From the NCBI GenBank assembly GCA_013286385.1, contig JABDFU010000014.1, forward strand, positions 1 through 41,998: a DNA stretch of 41,998 nucleotides, read 5' to 3'. This DNA is from Bacteroidota bacterium. Lineage in GTDB: Bacteria; Bacteroidota; Bacteroidia; JABDFU01. Of this stretch, positions 1 to 7,575 are shown piece after piece. The position numbers were made by a program, and so were the translations under genes. Within the stretch, counting starts at the first letter, position 1. Each line of letters begins with the position of its first letter. The notes beneath the pieces are model-generated. The model made no database searches, was not told where the DNA came from, and saw only the letters and a program-made list of their open reading frames with translations.

Positions 1-355
1 GAAAAAACACCGAGGAATAGTTGGCAAAAGCTACCGCCACAGCCGCAATTACTCCGGTCTGTATGACCGTAAAAACCGTCCACCCATAAAGAAATGAAAC
101 CAGTTGGTTGTACGCCCGCTGAATATAAACGTATTGTCCTCCGGCCTTTGGCATCATACCGGCCAGCTCTCCGTAACTCAGCGCAGCGGTAACGGTAATA
201 AAACCCGTCAGCAGCCACAAAACAAGAATACAACCCGAACTTCCCAGGTCCCGTGCCATCTGCGAAGTCACTATGAAAATACCCGATCCTATCATAGATC
301 CGGCAACGATCATCGTTGAATCAACAAATCCGAGGCTTGGACGGCGGGTTTGAAT
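1..355 (-). pseudogene. N-terminal part of an LAT-type amino-acid permease (APC superfamily), runs off the left edge
   Basis: Read on the minus strand, this encodes the start of an APC-superfamily permease. The first-helix motif GSMIGSGIF is followed by SYGELAGMMPKAGGQYVY and then helix 3 to the window edge. These motifs are typical of the LAT/YkbA-like amino-acid exchangers. The only ATG in frame is at 313-311 and lies too close to the first helix for this family. The natural N-terminus would begin around the ATT at 355-353, and an in-frame TAA stands upstream of that, so the start is uncertain. The matching C-terminal half is not beyond the left edge in any way visible here. A C-terminal half of the same subfamily lies on the opposite strand at 1206-1901. 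I infer one gene split by inversion. If the missing part does follow to the left, this could instead be an intact gene. Confidence 0.7.
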
Positions 356-357
356 TA

Positions 358-1203
358 CTAAAGGGATTTGAGTTTACTGTGGTGGCGGCTGTACAGAAAA
401 AACACAAAGAAGCCCAGGAACATCCATCCTCCCGCAGTTAGGAGTGTCATTTTATCCAGGGAAACGATCATCGCTGAACAGACTATAATTCCAAGGATAG
501 GAACCAAGGGTACCAAAGGAGTACGAAAAGGGCGCGGGCGGTCGGGATCTGCTTTGCGCATAATCACAATGCCAACGCAGACCAAAACAAAAGCAAAAAG
601 AGTGCCGATGGAAGTAAGATCACCGGCAACACTTCCCGGAATAAAGCCACCGAAAAATCCGACGAAAGCAAACAGGATAAGATTCGATTTCCAGGGCGTT
701 CTGAATTTCGGATGCAGGTCTGCAAAAACCTTCGGAAGCAAGCCGTCATTCGACATCGAATAAAATACGCGTGACTGGCCCATCAGCATCACCAGCATTA
801 CCGAAGAAAAACCGGCAAGAATGGCAATTGACACCAGCGTTGCCAGCCAGCTGTAACCGGGCATATAATTTTTAATTGCAAAGGAGACCGAAGCTTCTTT
901 GCCTGATTTCACAAAATCGGTGAACGGAGCCACCCCGGTCAGCACATGGGAAAACAAAACATAAAGCAATGTGCAGATCGCCAGAGAGCCCAGGATACCA
1001 ATGGGCATATCTCGCTTGGGATTCTTGGCCTCCTGTGCCGCAGTGGAAACCGCATCGAAGCCTATAAAGGCAAAAAACACAATTGCAGCTCCTCTGAGAA
1101 TGCCCATCCAACCGTGATTAAACGTAGGTGAATAGTCATATATTTTTCCGTTTCCAAGGTCAACCGGCTTTGCATCCGCAGGAATGATATAGGGAACATA
1201 ATG
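358..1203 (-). pseudogene. C-terminal part of a CAT-type amino-acid permease, 5' end missing
   Basis: This encodes the second half of a cationic-amino-acid-transporter-like APC permease. The block FFAFIGFDAVSTAAQEAKNP followed by KRDMPIGILGSL is the family's diagnostic central region, and about six hydrophobic segments follow to the TAG at 358. An ATG at 1107-1105 would give 249 residues, but the reading frame is clearly family-like further upstream, through HYVPYIIPADAKPVDLGNGK, to about 1200. There it stops resembling the family and meets, head to head, the opposite-strand permease fragment that starts at about 1206. The N-terminal half, with helices 1 to 5 or so, is absent. I infer that it lies beyond the left edge and was separated by an inversion. 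A short protein from an internal start is unlikely to transport anything. Confidence 0.75.
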
Positions 1204-1205
1204 GG

Positions 1206-1901
1206 CCGCACAGGAATATTCCCCGCAGCCTGTTTGCGGGAACCGTGATCGTCACTTTTATCTATCTGCTAACCAATGTTGCCTATCTGGCTTTGCTTCC
1301 CCTGCATGGAAATCCCGGAGCAGCTTCGGATGTGCTGGGAAGAGGAATCGCTTTTGCCGAAAGCGACAGGGTAGGGGCCAGCGCTGCCTATATGATCTTT
1401 GGGCAGTCTGCTTCTTATATAATGGCGGGTCTTATTATGGTGTCAACATTCGGATGCAATAATGGTTTGATTTTGTCCGGAGCCCGGCTTTTTCATGCGA
1501 TGGCTAAGGACGGCTTGTTTTTCAGACAAGCCGGGGAACTGAACGGTAAAGGGGTTCCCGGGTATGCCCTGGTTTTTCAAGGCGTTTGGGCTTCTGTATT
1601 GTGCTTGTCCGGCAAATACGGGGATCTGCTCGAGTATGCGACCTTTGCTTCCCTGCTGTTTTACATTGTTACCATTGCCGGTGTTTTCATTTTGCGTAAA
1701 AAAGAACCGGAGGCATTACGCCCCTATAAAGCCTGGGGCTACCCCTTTCTGCCGCTGGTCTATATCATTCTTACTTCCCTGATCTGCGTCGATCTGTTGA
1801 TTTATAAACCTTACAGTGCGGGCCTGGGCCTGCTGATCGTTCTGGCCGGGGTGCCGGTATTTTTTATCAGAAAAAAAAGAGTTTCTTCAACTACCCTATA
1901 G
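1206..1901 (+). pseudogene. C-terminal part of an LAT-type amino-acid permease, 5' end missing
   Basis: The frame is family-like from HRNIPRSLFAGTVIV, the conserved stretch after helix 6, through STFGCNNGLILSGARLFHAM and RPYKAWGYPFLPLVYI to the TAG at 1901. These are hallmarks of the LAT-type exchangers whose N-terminal half is seen at 1-355 on the other strand. A GTG at 1245 opens the longest formal ORF (218 residues), but homology-like coding begins about 40 bases earlier with no start codon. About 200 N-terminal residues are therefore missing. Inverting a segment that ends near 1204 would join this part to the 1-355 fragment and restore a full gene of about 430 codons directly after the CAT-type gene. 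That is inference; both halves and the strand switch are seen directly. Confidence 0.78.
1222..1240. repeat. Short palindrome next to the permease breakpoint
   Basis: The bases CCCGCA and TGCGGG flank a 7-base spacer, a perfect 6-base inverted repeat 15 to 20 bases inside the LAT-type fragment and next to the strand-switch point near 1204. It may be chance in a GC-rich coding stretch, or it may have helped the rearrangement. Confidence 0.35.
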
Positions 1902-1951
1902 GTATTTAGTCCCGAACTCATTCCTCCATCTCTGTTTAGTTTTATCCTGAA

Positions 1952-2074
1952 ATGATACTCAGGTTTCTGAAAAATTATTTTACCTACAGCTGTCGCGAAC
2001 GAAATGGCATCATCCAGCTTCTATTGATTTTGACCTTGTTGGTTGTTCTGCAATTTTTTATGTTTGTCAGGTGA
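1952..2074 (+). pseudogene. N-terminal remnant of a helix-hairpin-helix (ComEA-like) membrane protein
   Basis: An ATG at 1952 opens 40 codons ending in TGA at 2072-2074. The product starts MILRFLKNYFTYSCRERNG and continues into one hydrophobic helix (IIQLLLILTLLVVLQFFMF). The pattern of an aromatic FxYS segment, then RxRNGI and a single transmembrane helix is the usual beginning of the Bacteroidota helix-hairpin-helix proteins annotated as ComEA-like, which normally continue for more than 200 residues. Here nothing follows but the apt start 28 bases on. I interpret it as a gene that lost everything after its membrane anchor. A genuine 40-residue single-helix protein is the alternative. Family assignment is from memory of the N-terminal pattern only. 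Confidence 0.5.
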
Positions 2075-2102
2075 TTAACCTTTTTTATGATTGACCTGTC
2101 CG

Positions 2103-2630
2103 ATGATTGAAACCCGCATCAAATCTGCAATACGGGACGTTCCCGATTTCCCTTTGAAAGGTGTGCTTTTTAAGGATCTTACACCTGTTTTAAAGGATAC
2201 CAAACTTTGTCAGGAAATAACGGAGGAATTCGCCAAACGCCTCAGGGGAACCGGGCTGGATGCAATCGCCGGAATTGAAAGCAGGGGATTTCTTTTCGGA
2301 CTTATGCTGGCAGCCAGACTCGGACTGCCATTCCTGCTTATTCGGAAAAAAGGAAAATTGCCGTACAAGCCGATTACGATAAACTATCAACTGGAGTATG
2401 GGAGTTCTCAGCTTGAAATGCAGGGAGGAGACGTTCATCCGGGATGGAAGGTGTTGATTCATGATGATGTTTTAGCTACGGGAGGAACAGCTTCCGCCGC
2501 AGCAAAACTGGTTCTCAGCCAGGAAGGGCAGATAGCCGGTTTTCTGTTTCTGATGGAATTAAAATTTCTGACCGGGCGGGAGAAGATTCAGGAACTTAGC
2601 CAAAATATCATTAGTTTAGCAAGCTATTAA
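2103..2630 (+). CDS. apt: Adenine phosphoribosyltransferase
   Basis: Converts adenine and PRPP to AMP and pyrophosphate in cytosolic purine salvage. The protein is 175 residues, the usual size. It shows the type I phosphoribosyltransferase fold signature: FPLKGVLFKDLTPVL near the N-terminus, GIESRGFLFG (residues about 57-66) for the flexible loop and purine side, and the PRPP-binding loop VLIHDDVLATGGTA around residues 117-130. I chose the ATG at 2103 because the product then starts MIETRIKSAIRDVPDFP, as in the family; an in-frame TTG at 2091 would add four residues. The gene follows a decayed ORF and precedes the acyl-CoA dehydrogenase by 39 bases, so the two may share a transcript. Confidence 0.95.
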   Translation: MIETRIKSAIRDVPDFPLKGVLFKDLTPVLKDTKLCQEITEEFAKRLRGTGLDAIAGIESRGFLFGLMLAARLGLPFLLIRKKGKLPYKPITINYQLEYGSSQLEMQGGDVHPGWKVLIHDDVLATGGTASAAAKLVLSQEGQIAGFLFLMELKFLTGREKIQELSQNIISLASY

Positions 2631-2669
2631 TTCATTCTGTTTTGCAAGCCATTAAAATTCTTGATTGAA

Positions 2670-3839
2670 ATGACAACACTGACACAGGAATCGACATCTA
2701 TAGATTTCGGGAAAAATGAAAATCAGCAAATGATTGCTGAAACCATAAAGAAATTTGCAGCTGAACACATACGTCCAAAATTTATGGAATGGGACGAGAG
2801 TCAGGAATTTCCGGTGGAGGTATTCAAAAAACTTGGAGAACTGGGGCTGATGGGTGTGCTGGTACCTACAGAGTATGGGGGCTCAGGCTTTGGCTATACC
2901 GAATACGTTACTGCAATTGTCGAAATTTCTAAAGTCTGCGGTTCGATAGGGCTTTCGATGGCTGCACACAATTCGCTTTGCACGGGTCATATCCTTAAAT
3001 TCGGAAACGAGGAGCAAAAGCGCAAATACCTCCCTAAGCTGGCCACTGCTGAATGGATAGGGGCCTGGGGTCTGACGGAGTCAGGGACCGGCTCGGATGC
3101 AGGAGGAATGATGACTACGGCGGTTGCAGACGGGGATTATTTCGTATTGAACGGATCAAAAAATTTTATAACCCATGGCAAATCAGGGAATGTGGCGGTG
3201 GTGATCGCCCGTACCGGAGAAAAAGGAGATTCGCATGGAATGACGGCATTTATTATTGAAAAAGGTACGGCTGGTTTTTCTTCGGGCCGCAAGGAAAATA
3301 AACTGGGCATGCGGGCCTCTGAGACGACGGAGCTGATATTCCAGAATTGCAGGGTACACAAGAATCAGGTGATGGGAAAAGTCGGAGAGGGTTTTGTTCA
3401 GGCTATGCAGGTGCTGGACGGAGGACGGGTTTCCATTGCGTCTTTGGCGCTGGGTATTGCAAAGGGTGCTTTTGAGGCCTCGGTGAATTATTCCAAGGAG
3501 CGTCAGCAGTTTGGTAAGCCCATCAGCGAGTTTCAGGCCATTTCTTTCAAGCTGGCCGATATGGCGACGCAGATTGAAGCGGCCGAATTACTTATTTTCC
3601 GCGCAGCTGATTTGCTCAATCGGCATAAAAAAGTCAGCAAGGAAAGTGCTTTCGCCAAATATTATGCATCTGAAGTGGCCGTGAGGGTTTCCACCGAAGC
3701 TGTGCAGATTTTCGGGGGATATGGCTATACCAAGGATTTCCCTGTTGAAAAATTCTACCGCGATTCAAAGTTGTGTACCATCGGAGAGGGTACTTCGGAA
3801 ATTCAAAAACTGGTTATCGTGCGGGAAATCCTGAAATAA
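2670..3839 (+). CDS. Acyl-CoA dehydrogenase (short/branched-chain type)
   Basis: A 389-residue FAD-dependent acyl-CoA dehydrogenase that introduces the alpha-beta double bond in acyl-CoA and passes electrons to ETF. The sequence shows the N-terminal helical domain, the flavin-binding middle domain ([17 protein letters not shown], then [18 protein letters not shown]) and the C-terminal helical domain ([32 protein letters not shown]). The C-terminal EGTSEIQ block carries the catalytic base glutamate (about residue 373) at the position used by short-chain and isovaleryl-type enzymes. An upstream TTG at 2661 would add three residues; the ATG at 2670 fits better. Chain-length preference cannot be told from sequence alone. 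It may be co-transcribed with apt. Confidence 0.93.
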   Translation: MTTLTQESTSIDFGKNENQQMIAETIKKFAAEHIRPKFMEWDESQEFPVEVFKKLGELGLMGVLVPTEYGGSGFGYTEYVTAIVEISKVCGSIGLSMAAHNSLCTGHILKFGNEEQKRKYLPKLATAEWIGAWGLTESGTGSDAGGMMTTAVADGDYFVLNGSKNFITHGKSGNVAVVIARTGEKGDSHGMTAFIIEKGTAGFSSGRKENKLGMRASETTELIFQNCRVHKNQVMGKVGEGFVQAMQVLDGGRVSIASLALGIAKGAFEASVNYSKERQQFGKPISEFQAISFKLADMATQIEAAELLIFRAADLLNRHKKVSKESAFAKYYASEVAVRVSTEAVQIFGGYGYTKDFPVEKFYRDSKLCTIGEGTSEIQKLVIVREILK

Positions 3840-3851
3840 GGTGGGCAGGGC

Positions 3852-3882
3852 TGTGTTTTTTAAATAATTTTATTTATCTTTG
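3852..3882 (+). promoter_or_regulatory. Candidate promoter for rpsU-xerC-hpf
   Basis: TATCTTTG at 3875-3882 matches the Bacteroidota -7 element TAnnTTTG. TGTG at 3852-3855, 19 bases upstream, is a weak match to the -33 TTTG. Transcription would start near 3889, giving a leader of about 28 bases before rpsU. Confidence 0.6.
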
Positions 3883-3916
3883 CATCCCTTTTGTTAGAAA
3901 CCATAAGAAAAAAGAC

Positions 3917-4114
3917 ATGTTAATTGTACAAGTAAAAGAAGGCGAATCAATCGAAAAAGCGCTGAAAAAATTCAAGAAAAAATTTGAAAAAACAGGCGTT
4001 GTAAAAGAATTGCGTGAACGTCAAAAGTTTACCAAACCTTCTGTTGCCAGAAGGGAAGAGATTATTCATGCCAGGTATAAACAACAGCTCCAGGCAGGAG
4101 AAGCTGCAGAATAA
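3917..4114 (+). CDS. rpsU: 30S ribosomal protein S21
   Basis: A 65-residue very basic protein with the bS21 pattern: MLIVQVKEGESIEKALKKFK, then KFEKTGVVKELRERQ and a KPSVARREE segment. It joins the small subunit near the anti-Shine-Dalgarno region and supports initiation. An upstream extension of the frame to 3773 overlaps the dehydrogenase and is not family-like, so the ATG at 3917 is the start. It leads a group with the xerC-like recombinase, which overlaps its 3' end by 47 bases, and hpf. In Bacteroidota, where Shine-Dalgarno use is low, S21 is still conserved. A TAnnTTTG promoter lies 35 bases upstream. Confidence 0.96.
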   Translation: MLIVQVKEGESIEKALKKFKKKFEKTGVVKELRERQKFTKPSVARREEIIHARYKQQLQAGEAAE

Positions 4115-5018
4115 GCTCAGCCATTGCACCGCTTCTTTCCTGCATTATCTGCAGTATGAAAGACGGCTTTCCCCGCACACTTTACGTTCCTATTCCACCG
4201 ATTTACAGCAGTTCTGTTCGTATTTAGATTCGGATTACCAACTTCATTCCATTGAAGGGATCAATCACCTTATTGTCAGATCCTGGGTGGTCAGCCTGAT
4301 CGAAGCGGGCCTCTCGGCACGCAGCGTCAACAGGAAAATTACCGTTCTGAAAACCTGGTATAAACACCTGCTTCGTCAGCAATTGGTGAGCATCAATCCC
4401 ATGCTTAAAGTTCAGGCTCCTAAACTATCCAAACGGCTAACTCTTTTTGTGGAAAAGGGAAACATGATACGTTTGCTGGACCATTCGGATTTCGGGACTG
4501 ATTTTAACGGAATCCGCAACCAGCTGGTGATTGAGCTTTTTTATGCCACCGGAATACGTCTGGCTGAGCTTATCGGATTAAGGTTAAAGGACGTGGATTT
4601 GTACAGTTGTTCCCTGAAGGTGATGGGAAAAAGGCAAAAGCAGCGGATCGTACCTTTTTCAGAATCCCTTAAAAAGAAGATAGAGGGTTATCTTGAGCTC
4701 CGGAAATCGGTCAAAATTAGATCGGTTCAGGATAAAAACGAGGATTGCTTTTTTGTGCTTGACAACGGCAAGAAATTGTATGAAAAATTTGTGTACAGGT
4801 TAATTAATAATTATCTTAGTATGGTCACCACCATTGAAAAGAAGAGTCCGCACGTTTTGAGACATACCTTTGCGACACATATGCTGGATAACGGGGCAGA
4901 TATCAATGCTATAAAGGAATTGCTGGGGCATGCCAGTTTATCGGCGACGCAGATTTACACTCACAATTCAGTGGAAAAGCTGAAAGCAATTCACAAACAG
5001 GCTCATCCCCGATCATAG
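4068..5018 (+). CDS. xerC: Tyrosine recombinase, XerC-like
   Basis: A 316-residue tyrosine recombinase. The N-terminal SAM-like core-binding domain (FLHYLQYERRLSPHTLRSYSTDL, residues about 24-46) is followed by the catalytic domain with the complete active site: R164 in ATGIRLAELIGL, K188 in MGKRQKQR, H262 and R265 in HVLRHTFATHMLDNGADI, H288 in LLGHASL, and the nucleophile Y297 in TQIYTH. Size and motifs fit chromosome dimer resolution at dif rather than an integron or transposon integrase. The ATG at 4068 lies inside rpsU and gives a 47-base overlap. It leaves some 23 residues before the first helix, slightly long, but no other start is available. Position between rpsU and hpf is common in Bacteroidota and argues for the housekeeping enzyme. 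XerC versus XerD cannot be settled here. Confidence 0.88.
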   Translation: MPGINNSSRQEKLQNKLSHCTASFLHYLQYERRLSPHTLRSYSTDLQQFCSYLDSDYQLHSIEGINHLIVRSWVVSLIEAGLSARSVNRKITVLKTWYKHLLRQQLVSINPMLKVQAPKLSKRLTLFVEKGNMIRLLDHSDFGTDFNGIRNQLVIELFYATGIRLAELIGLRLKDVDLYSCSLKVMGKRQKQRIVPFSESLKKKIEGYLELRKSVKIRSVQDKNEDCFFVLDNGKKLYEKFVYRLINNYLSMVTTIEKKSPHVLRHTFATHMLDNGADINAIKELLGHASLSATQIYTHNSVEKLKAIHKQAHPRS

Positions 5019-5057
5019 TTTGTTGAAACTACTAATTAATATCTAATCGCTAAACAT

Positions 5058-5357
5058 ATGAACATCAAAATTCAATCTATCCATTTCGACGCAGACAAGA
5101 AGTTGCTCGAATTTGTTCAGGAAAAAGTATCAAAACTGGGCCGCTACGATGACAGCATTATCGGCGGGGAAGTTTTTCTCAAAATTGACAAATCGAGCAA
5201 TGCAGACAATAAAGTTGCCGAAATAAAGATACATATGCCTGGTAATGAGCTTTTTGTAAAAAAGCAATGCAAATCCTTTGAAGAAGCGGTGGATACCAGC
5301 ATCGATGCGCTCAGCAACCAGGTCAAAAAGCGCAAGAAAAAAGTAAAAGGCGCCTGA
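5058..5357 (+). CDS. hpf: Ribosome hibernation / translation-inhibitor protein, short HPF (RaiA family)
   Basis: A 99-residue protein of the sigma-54-modulation/S30AE family. It starts MNIKIQSIHFDADKKLLEFV and has the beta-alpha-beta-beta-beta-alpha layout, with the basic tail KKRKKKVKG that contacts rRNA. Such proteins bind the decoding centre and inactivate or store ribosomes in stationary phase. The length is that of the short form without the dimerising C-terminal domain, so pairing into 100S particles would need other factors. It lies 39 bases after the recombinase gene and before the tRNA operon promoter, and is probably the last gene of the rpsU transcript. The hairpin at 5446-5474 would end that transcript. 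Confidence 0.93.
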   Translation: MNIKIQSIHFDADKKLLEFVQEKVSKLGRYDDSIIGGEVFLKIDKSSNADNKVAEIKIHMPGNELFVKKQCKSFEEAVDTSIDALSNQVKKRKKKVKGA

Positions 5358-5413
5358 GGAGTACATAAGTCGGATCAGAGTCGAATTCCTATCAAATTTT
5401 GTTCCAAATTTAT

Positions 5414-5444
5414 TTTGCAGGGTTTATATTTTTTCATAGATTTG
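5414..5444 (+). promoter_or_regulatory. Strong Bacteroidota-type promoter for the tRNA-tuf operon
   Basis: TTTG at 5414-5417 and TAGATTTG at 5437-5444 are separated by exactly 19 bases, a full match to the Bacteroidota consensus TTTG-N19-TAnnTTTG. The predicted start is near 5450, about 60 bases before the first tRNA. Confidence 0.8.
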
Positions 5445-5445
5445 C

Positions 5446-5474
5446 AGTCCTTTTTAAGAAAGGACTGATTTTTT
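5446..5474 (+). terminator. Intrinsic terminator of the rpsU-xerC-hpf transcript
   Basis: AGTCCTTT (5446-5453) pairs perfectly with AAAGGACT (5459-5466) over a 5-base loop, and GA followed by T6 comes next. It lies 90 bases after hpf. It starts two bases after the -7 element of the tRNA promoter, so only read-through transcripts carry the complete hairpin. Confidence 0.7.
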
Positions 5475-5508
5475 ATTAACTAAATGTTCTTTAAATACTT
5501 GTGTACAG

Positions 5509-5582
5509 GCCGATGTAGCTCAGTTGGCCAGAGCAGCTGATTTGTAATCAGCTGGTCGGGGGTTCGAATCCCTCCATCGGCT
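5509..5582 (+). tRNA. tRNA-Thr (UGU)
   Basis: 74 bases. Acceptor GCCGATG pairs with CATCGGC, anticodon stem GCTGA/TCAGC holds the loop TTTGTAA with anticodon TGT, and the T arm contains GGTTCGAATCC. CCA is not encoded. First tRNA of the cluster. Confidence 0.97.
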
Positions 5583-5609
5583 CTGTTTATGCTTATTCCG
5601 GTTGAATTT

Positions 5610-5692
5610 GGGGAGATAGCCAAGTGGCCAACGGCAACAGACTGTAAATCTGTCCTCTTCGGAGTTCATAGGTTCAAATCCTATTCTCCCCA
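5610..5692 (+). tRNA. tRNA-Tyr (GUA)
   Basis: 83 bases with a long variable arm, as expected for class II tRNA-Tyr. Acceptor GGGGAGA/TCTCCCC; the loop CTGTAAA carries anticodon GTA; T arm GGTTCAAATCC. CCA is not encoded. Confidence 0.97.
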
Positions 5693-5735
5693 CGTTATCA
5701 ACCCGATCTGGTAAGGAGTGATAAATGAAAGAAAA

Positions 5736-5808
5736 GCGGAAGTAGCTCATTTGGTAGAGCATCAGCCTTCCAAGCTGAGGGTGGCCGGTTCGAGCCCGGT
5801 CTTCCGCT
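5736..5808 (+). tRNA. tRNA-Gly (UCC)
   Basis: 73 bases. Acceptor GCGGAAG pairs with CTTCCGC, loop CTTCCAA gives anticodon TCC, T arm GGTTCGAGCCC, and U at the discriminator position as usual for glycine. Confidence 0.97.
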
Positions 5809-5817
5809 CTGTACTAA

Positions 5818-5889
<72 letters not shown>

Positions 5890-5977
5890 CGCTGTTAAAG
5901 GGTTGAAAAGAAAAAAGAGTAACAAAAAAAGAATAAACAATTAAAACTAATATAAACACAATACTAATCTAATAAGT

Positions 5978-7168
5978 ATGGCAACTAAAGAAAAATTCGA
6001 TCGTTCCAAACCACACGTTAACATTGGAACCATCGGTCACGTGGATCATGGTAAAACTACTTTGACTGCAGCAATTACAACAGTGCTTGCTTCGAAAGGT
6101 CTGGCAGAGGTAAGAGATTTCTCTTCGATTGACAATGCTCCCGAAGAAAAGGAAAGAGGTATTACAATTAATACTTCTCACGTTGAGTACAATACAACAA
6201 AACGTCACTATGCACACGTTGACTGTCCCGGTCACGCTGACTATGTAAAGAACATGGTTACCGGCGCTGCGCAGATGGATGGTGCAATTCTGGTTGTTGC
6301 AGCTACAGACGGACCTATGCCTCAGACCCGCGAGCACATTCTGCTTGCCCGTCAGGTTGGTGTTCCGAAAATCGTCGTGTTTCTGAATAAAGTGGATGCT
6401 GTGGATGATCCTGAAATGGTTCAGCTGGTGAGAGAAGAAGTGAAAGACCTTCTTAAATTCTACGGTTACGATAACGATGACAAATTGATCATAGAAGGTT
6501 CTGCGCTTGGCGGATTGAACAACGATCCGAAATGGGTGAAGAGCATCATGGATCTGATGGATGCAGTGGATGAATTCATTCCGATTCCTACACGCGAAAT
6601 CGACAAGCCTTTCCTTATGCCTGTTGAGGACGTGTTCTCGATCACAGGTCGCGGCACTGTTGCTACCGGCCGTATCGAAACCGGAAAAATACTTGTAGGT
6701 GATGAAGTTGAAATCATCGGAATGCAGGAAGAAAAACTGAAGTCGACTATTACCGGAGTTGAAATGTTTCGCAAACTGCTGGACAGCGGAGAAGCCGGAG
6801 ATAACGTAGGACTTCTGCTTCGCGGTGTTGATAAAAAACAAATCTGGCGTGGAATGGTTATTGCAAAGCCAGGTTCCATTACTCCTCATACTGAATTTAA
6901 AGCCGAGATCTATGTATTGAAGAAAGAAGAAGGCGGACGCCACACTCCTTTCCACAACAAATACCGTCCTCAGTTTTACTTGCGTACTACCGATGTAACC
7001 GGTGAAATTGATCTTCCGGCTGGCCGCGAAATGGTTATGCCCGGAGACAATGTAACCATATCGGTGAAACTGATTGTGCCTGTTGCTATGGATAAGGGAC
7101 TTCGTTTTGCAATCCGCGAGGGTGGCAGAACTGTTGGTGCAGGTCAGGTTATTGAAATTATTAAGTAA
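5978..7168 (+). CDS. tuf: Elongation factor Tu
   Basis: A 396-residue translational GTPase that delivers aminoacyl-tRNA to the ribosomal A site. The G domain shows all nucleotide-binding motifs: GHVDHGKT (P loop, about residues 20-27), the switch I region with [17 protein letters not shown] (switch II), NKVD, and GSALGG. Domains 2 and 3 follow ([13 protein letters not shown]; then [19 protein letters not shown]) to the C-terminal [14 protein letters not shown]. The gene lies 88 bases after tRNA-Thr(GGU) and is probably transcribed with the tRNAs, then separated from tRNA-Trp by a hairpin. I see no separate promoter in the A-rich leader 5890-5977. Confidence 0.99.
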   Translation: MATKEKFDRSKPHVNIGTIGHVDHGKTTLTAAITTVLASKGLAEVRDFSSIDNAPEEKERGITINTSHVEYNTTKRHYAHVDCPGHADYVKNMVTGAAQMDGAILVVAATDGPMPQTREHILLARQVGVPKIVVFLNKVDAVDDPEMVQLVREEVKDLLKFYGYDNDDKLIIEGSALGGLNNDPKWVKSIMDLMDAVDEFIPIPTREIDKPFLMPVEDVFSITGRGTVATGRIETGKILVGDEVEIIGMQEEKLKSTITGVEMFRKLLDSGEAGDNVGLLLRGVDKKQIWRGMVIAKPGSITPHTEFKAEIYVLKKEEGGRHTPFHNKYRPQFYLRTTDVTGEIDLPAGREMVMPGDNVTISVKLIVPVAMDKGLRFAIREGGRTVGAGQVIEIIK

Positions 7169-7195
7169 GGCCGTAAGCACAGGAATGAGCAAAAG

Positions 7196-7220
7196 GGGTG
7201 TCCCGATACACGGGACACCC
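7196..7220 (+). terminator. Hairpin after tuf, possible terminator
   Basis: GGGTGTCCCG (7196-7205) pairs perfectly with CGGGACACCC (7211-7220) over a 5-base loop. Only TTGTTG follows, so the U tract is poor. It may reduce rather than stop transcription into tRNA-Trp and secE, or act as a processing or stability element. Confidence 0.55.
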
Positions 7221-7258
7221 TTGTTGCCCTAAAAAAGGATAGCGGACAAGTAGCATTA

Positions 7259-7329
7259 ACGGGCATAGTTCAATGGTAGAATAGCGGTCTCCAAAACCGT
7301 TGATCTAGGTTCGAGTCCTGGTGCCCGTG
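7259..7329 (+). tRNA. tRNA-Trp (CCA)
   Basis: 71 bases. Acceptor ACGGGCA pairs with TGCCCGT, the loop CTCCAAA carries anticodon CCA, T arm GGTTCGAGTCC, and G at the discriminator position as usual for tryptophan. It sits between tuf and secE, the standard place in this gene order. Confidence 0.96.
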
Positions 7330-7366
7330 CGGAGGTTAGGTTTTTAGCGTGCTAAAATTGGTTTAA

Positions 7367-7558
7367 ATGAGTAAGATCAGAGTTTATTTTGAAGAAACCA
7401 CCAGCGAACTTCTGACAAAAGTTTCCTGGCCCACATGGAGTGAATTGCAGGGAAGTGCCATTGTCGTAATGGTGGCATCGCTGATTATTGCCATGATGAT
7501 TTTTGCAATGGATACCGTGTTTAATAAGCTGATGGAAGCTTTTTATCAAATGTTTTAA
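7367..7558 (+). CDS. secE: Preprotein translocase subunit SecE
   Basis: A 63-residue single-span SecE of the short bacterial type. An amphipathic N-terminal helix (VYFEETTSELLTKVSWPTWSE, with the conserved KVSWPTW hinge) precedes one transmembrane helix (about residues 29-50). SecE clamps SecY in the plasma-membrane translocon. It lies 37 bases after tRNA-Trp and 17 before nusG, in the usual secE-nusG order. Confidence 0.96.
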   Translation: MSKIRVYFEETTSELLTKVSWPTWSELQGSAIVVMVASLIIAMMIFAMDTVFNKLMEAFYQMF

Positions 7559-7575
7559 TTTTAAAACAAGAAAAA

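Noticed and set aside
104-319. 71-residue plus-strand ORF at the left end
   Set aside because: It lies antisense to clear permease coding sequence and has no family-like features.
4068-5018. Recombinase as sign of an integrated mobile element
   Set aside because: It sits in a conserved rpsU-xerC-hpf order, has the size of XerC/D, and no att-like repeats or cargo genes flank it.
5969-7192. 407-residue minus-strand ORF opposite tuf
   Set aside because: It is a shadow of the EF-Tu reading frame produced by its codon bias, with no domain-like sequence.
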